From Hyaloraphidium curvatum (lineage: Eukaryota; Monoblepharomycota; Hyaloraphidiomycetes; Hyaloraphidiales; Hyaloraphidiaceae), in NCBI GenBank assembly GCA_025558095.1, contig JAIVFI010000005.1, forward strand, positions 558,001 through 622,000: 64,000 bases of DNA, given 5' to 3'. The notes below the pieces were generated by a model. That model had not been told where the DNA came from, did no database searches, and was given only the letters and a program-made list of their open reading frames with translations. The position numbers were made by a program, and so were the translations under genes. The stretch's first letter is position 1, and every line of letters starts with the position of its first letter. Of the stretch, positions 56,528 through 64,000 are shown piece after piece.

Positions 56528-56911
56528 TGTCGGCGTGGTGGGGGACGGCGGCTGGACGAGGCGTGGAATCTTCGTCGGCCCGGTCGGTCGGCGGGAACTT
56601 CTTCAAGCCTTCTAGATGACCCGTCAGCCGCTTTCGCCGCAGCCGCCCGCCTCGCCGCTTCCCACCCAGCTCGCCGGAGCCGGCCGGCCCGATGCCAGGG
56701 CGAGAGTTGGAGGTCAGCCTGTAGTCAAAAGGCTTCGCTTCAATGCGTCTCCATGTAATTGCACGCATTTGCCCGAGGTTTTCGCGAGCCGCACGGGGCC
56801 GAGAACGACGCCTGGCTGACTTGGAATGGTTTCGTCGAAAACTCTCCCCCAACAGCCATTCAAAAGGAATGGGATCAGCATCTGCCGCCGATCTCCAGAA
56901 CCGGCACGGCG
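56528..56911. other. region between the S1 pseudogene and the S1-like gene
   Basis: 384 bp between divergent starts. No feature recognised beyond the promoter of the 56912 gene. Confidence 0.4.
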
Positions 56912-57816
56912 ATGCTCCGCGCTGCCCTCCCCCTCGCGCTGGCCGCGCTCTGCGCCTTCCCCGCCCTCGCTGTCCCCACCCCGCACGGCATCGTGCCCAA
57001 CCTCGTCGGCGCCGCGACGGACGTCGCCGACCTGTCCGCATACCCGTTCGCCGTGCGGTTCCTCAGCCCCGACGGCGTGCTGTCGTCCTGCACCGGTGCG
57101 CCCGCGCGCCGCGCCCCCCTCGCCGAGACTGACCTCGAGTCCCAGGCGTGCTCGTCTCCCGGAATTGGGTCCTCACCTCCGCCGGCTGCGCCTACGGCAT
57201 GCTCCGCGGCGAGAAGCTGGCACTGTACCACACCGTGCGCAACGCGACGACGAAGGCGCAGGGCGGCACCCTCTACGCGGCGGGCCTCGTGGCCGTCGCG
57301 CGGCAAGGGGACATCGGCATGGTCGAGCTCGGGACCAAGATCTTTGATGGGGGCAAGTCGCTGGTGCCGGTGGCGTGGAACGGGGATCCGGGTGTCCCGG
57401 CGGCGGACACCGACGTGGATGTGCTTGGATTCGGCCTGACGAACCCTGCCCCTCCGATCGCCGGAAGCCCGGGCTCACGCGCCCACGACCCGCAACGCCT
57501 GCAGCTGTACCGCGCTAGGACCGCCCCCATCGCCAACTGCACCGTCAAGCCGCTTGCGGGCGGGATCGATGCCGCCACCTTGGACGCCTCGTTCGTCTGC
57601 GCCAAGTCGGTCGATGCCGCCGTGTGCGGCAGCGATCCCGGGGCGTTCGTGCTCGGAGCCATCGACGGGACACCGACGGTGCTGGGTCTGGCAGTGTTCG
57701 TCGACGGGTGCGAGAAGCCCTCGGCGGACTCGTTCTTCGTGCGGACGTCGCTCCGGGCCGGGTTCATCGACAACGTGCTGTCGGCTTCACGGCCACGACC
57801 AGCAGGAGGAGGATGA
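56912..57816 (+). CDS. secreted trypsin-fold (S1) protein without catalytic His and Ser
   Basis: Exons 56912-57095 and 57146-57816; 284 aa. Signal peptide LRAALPLALAALCAFPALA, then IVPNLVGAA..SAYPFAVRF as in S1 N-termini. The catalytic-His block VLTAAHC reads VLTSAGC (G75), the Asp block is retained as DIGMVEL (D117), and the Ser block GDSGGP reads GSDPGAF (P226 at the Ser position). It is therefore a probable non-enzymatic protease homologue. The C-terminus is short; just beyond the stop another frame encodes Lys/Thr/Arg-rich sequence (STKRKTTSRRKTSTKK), so a late frameshift is possible. Confidence 0.75.
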
Positions 57817-57998
57817 GCACGAAGAGGAAAACGACGAGCAGGAGGAAGACGAGCACCAAGAAAATGACCGCGAAATCGACGGCCAGGAGGAGGTAGCCAG
57901 ACGGGGAGGGCAACGACCGATTGTAAGATAGCCACCTCGTGAAGAACGCAGCCCTCCTGGAGCAAGCCACGGCCCACCACCCGACTTTGGATGGAATC

Positions 57999-58892
57999 TC
58001 ACAGTCTGCTGCTGTCCACGACGTCGGCGGCCTTGTCCACGACGTCGGCGGCCTTGTCCACGACGTCGGCGGCCTTGTCCACGACGTCGGCGGCCTTGTC
58101 CACGACGTCGGCGGCCTTGTCCACGTGTTCGACAGCCTTGTGCGCCGCCTCCTCGACGTCGCGCTCCCACCTCCCCAGCGTGCGCCACAACCTCCTCCTT
58201 CCGACAGTCATGAAGCTCCTCTTCCCTCTTCTAGAAAACGCCAGCGCCACGACCACCTGCGCGAGCCCCGACGCGATCCCGAACACGTTGGGCAGCCAGA
58301 CGAATATCCTCCCCAGAAAGGCGCCGTACATGAGCCAGAAAGCGCAGTTGACGCACAGTCCCAGGGCCACGGGGATGTAGATCCCCGAGGCGTCGCGGTG
58401 CGAAATGGCATGCGGGAGGGAGGTCAGCGGGGCGAGGTCCATGGCGATCAGGATGACGGTGGAGGAGATCCCCAGGATGTGGTCCGAGAGTTCGGGGTCG
58501 ATCCGGAAGAACTGCACCATGCAGAGGGCGACGAGGAAGGCGGCGAGAAAGCCCGAAAGCGAGAGGAACAGCGCGAGGTAGGTGAACCTATCCTCGGCGG
58601 CGAACTTGAGGAGGACGACCGAGTAGAAGAGTCCCAAAGGAAACGCGAGCAGGTTCGGCACGCAGATCCACCAGTTCTCGAGAACGAGCCCGTATCCTAG
58701 GCCCACGAGCGAGGTGGGCACCATCATCAGCGAGAACGCCGGGTTCATGTGGGACGCGTCCTTCGTCCTTTGAATGTGCAGGACGCCGCGGAGGGGTGCG
58801 GCGTTTAGGGCAAACGCGAGCACGTTTCCGCAGAGCGGGGCGGCGATGGAGAAGAAGATTTGGCAGGCATTGTTGTCCGCAGCGCAGGGCAT
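57999..58892 (-). CDS. SWEET sugar transporter with heptad-repeat tail
   Basis: Intronless, 297 aa from the first ATG (MPCAADNN); a GTG at 59006 extends the frame. Two MtN3/saliva triple-helix bundles: APLCGNVLAFALNAAPLRGVL and MNPAFSLMMVPTSLVGLGYGL in the first, TVILIAMDLAPLTSLPHAIS and IPVALGLCVNCAFWLMYGAFL in the second, with NVFGIASGLAQVVVALAF as helix 7. The Asn and Pro residues that line the SWEET pore are seen (FALNAAP, LCVNCAF). SWEETs let sugars diffuse across membranes and are rare in fungi. The cytosolic tail ends in five exact DKAADVV heptads. Confidence 0.86.
   Translation of the reverse strand: MPCAADNNACQIFFSIAAPLCGNVLAFALNAAPLRGVLHIQRTKDASHMNPAFSLMMVPTSLVGLGYGLVLENWWICVPNLLAFPLGLFYSVVLLKFAAEDRFTYLALFLSLSGFLAAFLVALCMVQFFRIDPELSDHILGISSTVILIAMDLAPLTSLPHAISHRDASGIYIPVALGLCVNCAFWLMYGAFLGRIFVWLPNVFGIASGLAQVVVALAFSRRGKRSFMTVGRRRLWRTLGRWERDVEEAAHKAVEHVDKAADVVDKAADVVDKAADVVDKAADVVDKAADVVDSSRL
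58014..58139 (-). repeat. 21 bp tandem repeat in the SWEET coding tail
   Basis: Five identical units (gtccacgacgtcggcggcct t on the plus strand, starting 58014, 58035, 58056, 58077, 58098) and a sixth degenerate unit to 58139. Each encodes DKAADVV, with hydrophobics spaced as in a coiled coil. Confidence 0.95.
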
Positions 58893-59155
58893 CGGGGGGT
58901 TGGGGACGAAGATTTGGCGTGCGGAGGTTCGGGTCGCTTTCGGGTCTCCCAAGGGCCGAGACCCGAAACCGCCGTCGATCAACGGATCCCGGATGCGACG
59001 TAACACGGCCGGTGCGCGGGATCAATCAGTTTTGAATCGTGATTTGTCCTGAGCCTGATGTATTGATTGAAGCTTCACGCCTGCAGACCGGCCGAACTCA
59101 GACGTGGCCGTGACGTCCGTGGCTTCCTCGCGACGATTCCACCCCGTTCCACGCC

Positions 59156-60801
59156 CTATCCAGGACACGCGCTGTTCATGGTCACTCCAACACCGAGGCT
59201 CCTCAGCACGCCCCAGAGTCCAAACGTCACCGTCGCAACGGTCACGACCAGCACGCGTATGCTCCCGAAATCGACGACGAAGCCCATGAACCGCGCGTGG
59301 GCGTCCCGTCCCTCCGACGAGACGTATCCCTCCAGGACGGCAGCGTGTTCGGAAGCCTTGCGAGCCTCGATCCCGGGGAGCAATGCGGGCGACGCGAGCA
59401 TTTCTCGGATTTCCCGCGCGGCCGAAGCGTACTCGACCGCCACGGAATCAATCTGGGAGTTCCAGGTTGCGACGCCGCGCAGCTCGATAAGGAGCATGAG
59501 GAGGCCATAGGCAGACATGACGAGCGTCCAGGCAGGAATGCACAGGCCAGAGGCCACGTACAGGGCCGCGGCAACGAGCGCGGGCAGGATCAAGGTGATG
59601 GTGATCGCACCGGTGAACAACCCTCCTCGGTGGCCGTGACGCCAGTTGGCGAGGAGGTCGGCGTGCAAGACCATATAGGTGGACCGCATGTCGACGTCGC
59701 CTCGATCCTTGCCGGCGTTGTCGGGCAGGCCGTGATCTCGAGTGCCGGCGTGGTCTTCAGCTGTTGCGTCTTCGTCGCCCCGCAGCGTCCTCCGCAATTC
59801 ACCAACGAGATCACGAAGGGAAACCTTGATCGCTCGTACGCGAACCCGCCCAACGAGGCCGTTGAGGGATGCGGAAGGTGTGACCGAGGGCACAATCTCT
59901 GGCAACTGGCCAGCGGTGACGATGACTGAAGGTTCGTCACCATCCCCTCATCACCATATCGTCGGAGGGCAAAGACGCACCATAGATCACGAGAAGCAGT
60001 GTGCCCCACCAGGAGGCAACGAGAGCCGAGCTCAACGTCACAATCGGAGTCCAGACCGACGTAATTTGCAAAAGGAAGACCAGCGATGCGCGCATGACGA
60101 GGTCCAGCGACCGGAACAGGGTATAGCGCGCCGGGATTGCGGCGCAGCAGCGCGAACACGGGCACTTTTCGTCGCCGGGCTCATGGAACATTATTCTCGA
60201 CACGTCGTCGGGCCCTGCCGCCTCCAATGCCCTGGTGTCGGGAGCGAATTCGTCGGCATTTGGCAACGTGCGGCTGGCCAGACGCCCCCAGTAGGCGAGA
60301 CCGAGGTACGGAGCTGCAACGTCTTCGACAATGCTCGAAGCCGCGCGAGCGAACGTGCGCGGGTTCCAGATGTTGAAAAAGGTCAGCCCCCCGGCCCTCC
60401 TCTCGATGCTCCTCGAAAAGAACGAGTTCAGCACGATCCGGTGAGCGCCCATTATTGCGACCGCCCATGCCAGGTGAACCGTTGAAAAGAGGCCTTCCGT
60501 GTCCAACGCGAACGAGAGCGCGTTGAGGGTCACCGCGAGCACGCCGTGAAGCGGCACCCTGACTTGTTGGATTCCGAGCGCCGGGGCCAAGAGCAGCTGC
60601 AGCCGCACGAGCCGACCCAACGCAGGCCATTTCGCGAGTTCGGGCAGCACGGTCTTAACGTTGGATTCGCCGCGGACCGAGGCGGCCGGGTCTTTGGGTG
60701 GGACGCGTCCCGAAGGGCAGGGCGACCGCGACGGGGAATGCGGCGGCCCATTCCGCGGCCGACAAGAGCGGCGGCGACGCGTCAGCTTTCTGGGCCGCCA
60801 T
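59156..60801 (-). CDS. multi-pass membrane protein of unknown function
   Basis: Best model: exons complement of 60801-60727, 60653-59955, 59905-59156; 507 aa. The first junction uses a weak donor (gtcgcc) and is uncertain; the second (59906-59954, 49 nt) is better. About seven hydrophobic segments, including LAWAVAIMGAHRIVL, LVFLLQITSVWTPIVTL, SWWGTLLLVIYGA, ITITLILPALVAAALYVA and VLVVTVATVTFGLWGV. A CPCSRC cysteine cluster lies in a loop near residue 190. No family recognised. Confidence 0.6.
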
Positions 60802-60921
60802 GGTAGCGATGCAGCGGGGTACGACGGGTCATTTGCTCGCGAGAATGTTCGACGGAGCACGCTTTTGACTTTGCCACACTTCAGTACTTGCGAGGACGCC
60901 GGTGACCCCAGTCCCCGGGAA

Positions 60922-63900
60922 ATGGAGCGGCTCTCCGGCCTCACGGCCGCGGCCGTCGCGGCCCGCACCGGGTCGCACTATGCCAGCCGCGCGCCGACGC
61001 TGCTCCGCAGCGGCGGCGGTCGTTGGGAGTTCACCGTGCCGGGGCAGTCGACCGGGTCCAGTTACGCGGTCGTCGTCGAAAAGGGCGCGTCCCCGGGGGC
61101 GTTTCGGGCCACATGCTCGTGCCCAGACGCGGCCGGACGGGCGCCGACGGGGATGCTCTGCAAGCACGCCGTGCGGTGCGCTTCCGAGCTTGTGGACCCG
61201 GAGGCGGGCGGGGTGGCACGAGCGCCGGACGCGGTCCCCGCGCGGCCGGCCAAGCGGAGGCGCGTCGGGTCTGTCTCCCTTGCGGACGATCAAGAAGACG
61301 AAGAGGACGATGAGGAGAAGGATGGCGAGAGCGGGGAGGACGAGGACGCATCGGAGGACGGCGACGAGGCTTCTGAGGACGGCGACGACGACCCCGAAGC
61401 CGAGATCGGCGACTGGGACGACTTTGGGGGCGACTGCACGCGTCCTGCATACGTGACCGAGCTCCGCGACGTCCTTTCGCGGTCGGAAAGCGCCGCCGCG
61501 TTCGCCTCCGACGTGCCTGTGCCGGACACCAACCCTTACCTCTCGGTCGCCGGCTTCGGCGTCGTCCCGCTCCCCCTCATCCCTCTGGTTGCCGATGCCC
61601 TCAAGCCCCATCTGGAACCCAGCAAGTTTGGGCGGGGCGCAAAGACCCTTCTCGACAAGTCGGTGCGCAACAGCCTCGAGGCGCCGCCCGACAAGCTGGC
61701 CGTTGGCAACTCCGAGTGGGACCCTGCCATCCAGCGCGCCGCGCGGCTGCTTGCAGACCACCTCGGCGTGTCAGCCACCGTCGACGTCGAAACCCAGCTC
61801 TGGAGATTGGTCCTATACGAGCCGGGAAGTTTCTTCACGGCCCACCGGGACTCGGAAAAGGCGCCGGGCATGTTTGCCACCCTTGTGCTGCAGCTCCCAT
61901 GTTCGGAGCCCCAAAGAGGAGGCGCCCTGGTCGTCTCACACGGCAGCTCGACCAAGAAGTTCGCACCGGCGGGCGACGGAGCCCAGGGCGGCAGGGCGGG
62001 CTTCGGCTTCTTTGCCGACTGCGCGCACGAGGTCGAGCGGCTAGATTCCGGCCGTCGCCTGGTGCTCATCTACAACGTCGTACGCCGCGGCACCGGCGCC
62101 GTTCCTTCCCTGCGTGGCGACGCATCCCACGACGCCGCCGTCGCGCGGATCGCGCGGTGTGCCCGGCTGGCCGCCCAGTTCGGGACGAGGTACCTGCTTT
62201 ACCCTCTCGAGCACTCCTACACGCCGGCCTCGCTGGCGCACTCGGGCGCCAGCGCTTTCAAGGGCCGGGATGCGGCCGCCTGGCGCCTCCTCTCGGATCC
62301 CGACTCTGGCTTCGCTGTCGGCGCCGCCGAGATCGAGCTCAAGGCCTCCGGGCAGGGAGACGGGTACTACGACCGCCGGTACGGCAGCAGCGAGGCCTCG
62401 ATGGACTGGCATCCGGACGACGGAGGCGAGATCGACCTTAGCAGGGGAGCGATGCTGCACGCTGCGCTCAAGGGGGTCGCGCCGGCGGTGCTTCTGGAGC
62501 CGGGAGGTGCCCCGCTGCCGGCGTTTGGGACGATGCAGATGGTCGGCTCGGACACGGACTTTTTCCGTTCGAGGGACAGGCCCAAGGATCGGCACGCGCA
62601 CTACACCGGCAACGCCAGCGTCGATGTTGGTCACCCTTGCGATCATCGGTACCTTCTCGCTGACTGTCCGTGCGCAGGTCGAGTATCAGTACCGCACCAT
62701 GGCCCTCGTACTGTTTCCTGACGACGCCGGATCCACGATCGCCGCGTGTTCCTCCGCGCCCGGCAAGCTCACCGAGCATGCACTTCGTGCGTGGCGCGTC
62801 GCACCGACCGGGTCGCAGGCCAAATTGGATGGATTGGAACTCCTGCAGAGGGCCGTGGGCGCCGGCGCTACCTCAGCCCGGGGCGATGTTGCTCTGGAGA
62901 CCCTCCGCGCACTGCCGGAACAAGTCAGCAAGGGCCCGATTGAGGAGCACCTGAAGCTGGCCCCGGCGGGAACGGCGCTCGTGATTGCCGGCGACAAAAA
63001 GCTTCTCGGCCTCGTCGGATGGCAGCGTGCGGTGGCGTGCGTGTCGGCGAGGGACATGCGGACGGATCCGGCTGGGGAGCTCGACCTCCTGCTCAAGCTG
63101 AAGGAACTCGATCCGACCCCGTCCTCTATCAAGACCGCCAAGGAACGCGAGCGGCTCGGCGCAGGCATAGTGGGCGCAATCTCGTCGGCGACGCACCCGC
63201 GCATCCTGGGCCAAATCGCCGTCAAGGCCAAGGCGTCCGGCGTCGCCGGTGGTGCGGGGATTGCAGCCGCCTGCACCGCCCTCTCGCGCATGCCCTTGCG
63301 TTGGGCCGGCGGGGCCGAGGGCGAGCTGCCCGTTTCATTCGTGGCCGTGGCCTCGCTCGCCGAGGGCGAGGACGAGCTTGGCAAGGTCGCATCGACTCTC
63401 GTGGCGGCACAACGACCGGAGCTGTTGACGGGCTGCCGCTCGCTGCGGGAAGCTTTTGCGCAGTGCGGGATCTGGGAATCGAAGATCCGCCCGGCGCTGC
63501 TCAAACTCTGCCCCGGGAGTGGGACCCGCGGCGCAGGAGGACCTCCTTCGGGGATGGCATTCCGGGAACTGCTGGACGCATGTGCGGACGATTCGGATGC
63601 GGGGAGCTTCGCCGTTGAAGCCTGCGCGATATGGGTTTCCCACGACCGCCAAGAGGCTTTCAAAGCGCTGCGCTGGGGTTCATGGTGGGCCGTGGCGCTC
63701 GCCGACTCGTTGGAATCCCTGCTCCGCGGCACGGGGCTCGACCTCGCGGTCGCCGAATGGACGGTCTCCTGCATGAGCACCGCGCCCGGCGCGGATCTCG
63801 CCCCGCTCGGCCGCGCGATCATGGCGCTCGAGGCGCAGTTCCCGCGCCCGGGGCCGGAGCCGAAAGGATGGCCTCACCTCCATGGATTGGGGCGGACTGC

Positions 63901-64000
63901 GGGGGGGCTGCCGGGCCCGGTAGCGGCGTTCCTGGGAGACGATGCTGCCGGCGCGACAAAGACCTTTGTCTTCCGCCGCAAGATGGACCGCGATCCCGTC
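60922..64000 (+). CDS. SWIM zinc-finger / 2-oxoglutarate Fe(II) oxygenase protein, 3' end cut by window
   Basis: Exon 1 60922-62619, intron 62620-62677, then open to the window end; over 1000 aa. Residues ~60-90 hold a SWIM finger, CSCPDAAG..GMLCKH (CxCxnCxH). An acidic stretch with EDGDEASEDGDDD follows. A 2OG-Fe(II) oxygenase domain shows the HxD pair in FFTAHRDSEKAPG, the distal His in DCAHEVERL and the 2OG-binding Arg in GRRLVLIYN. TGNASVEYQYRTMALVLFP matches a block seen in large fungal proteins of this type. The rest is helical repeat-like. It probably hydroxylates a protein; the SWIM finger may bind DNA or protein. The frame continues upstream without an ATG. Confidence 0.8.

Noticed and set aside
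58014-58139. Regular 21 bp repeats resembling a CRISPR array
   Set aside because: The units are contiguous without spacers and stay in the SWEET reading frame as DKAADVV.

Overview
The window is nuclear DNA of a GC-rich, gene-dense fungus. Genes are split by short GT-AG introns, mostly 45-75 nt with the shortest clear one at 29 nt, and they lie on both strands with intergenic gaps of a few hundred bases. Several gene families fit an early-diverging, chytrid-like fungus better than a yeast: a SWEET sugar transporter, a GH9 glycosidase homologue, an Argonaute with a full catalytic set, an MscS channel with an EF-hand, and a UCH deubiquitinase beside an ASXH/DEUBAD protein. The species is not determined from sequence. 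There are no bacterial operons, CRISPR arrays or rRNA genes, and no tRNA gene was recognised.

Layout. 0-15.4 kb holds a truncated MscS/EF-hand channel, twinfilin, a secreted GH9 homologue, a long coiled-coil protein, the replication licensing factor CDC6, PEX11 and an F-box-like protein. 15.4-37.6 kb is dominated by a giant inverted repeat: two near-identical 6.2 kb arms (15420-21630 and 31363-37573), each carrying the same divergent pair of ABCG half-transporters, around a 9.7 kb spacer. The spacer encodes a UCHL5/BAP1-type deubiquitinase, a divergently transcribed ASXH/DEUBAD protein with a RAMA-like C-terminus, EMC4, and a RasGEF with an MIT-like N-terminus. A decayed fragment of the deubiquitinase tail lies just outside the right arm.

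37.9-49.6 kb holds Argonaute, a small unknown protein, a haloacid-dehalogenase-like hydrolase, a Mid2-like single-pass membrane protein and a large disordered protein with YGEPR-type repeats. 49.6-51.65 kb is an AT-richer two-gene island with imperfect repeats at its edges. 51.7-64 kb holds a MAPK kinase, a fucosyltransferase-like protein, a decayed and an intact-frame trypsin-fold protein (the latter lacking catalytic residues), a SWEET transporter with a tandem-repeat tail, an unknown multi-pass membrane protein and a SWIM/2-oxoglutarate oxygenase protein that runs off the end.

Functional links. The UCH and DEUBAD proteins are a known class of enzyme and activator and share one short promoter region, so this locus may encode a PR-DUB-like histone H2A deubiquitinase. 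The two ABCG half-transporters share a promoter in each arm and may form a heterodimer. Exon boundaries below were inferred by reading frame and splice motifs; total lengths were checked to be multiples of three. Start codons were taken as ATG only.
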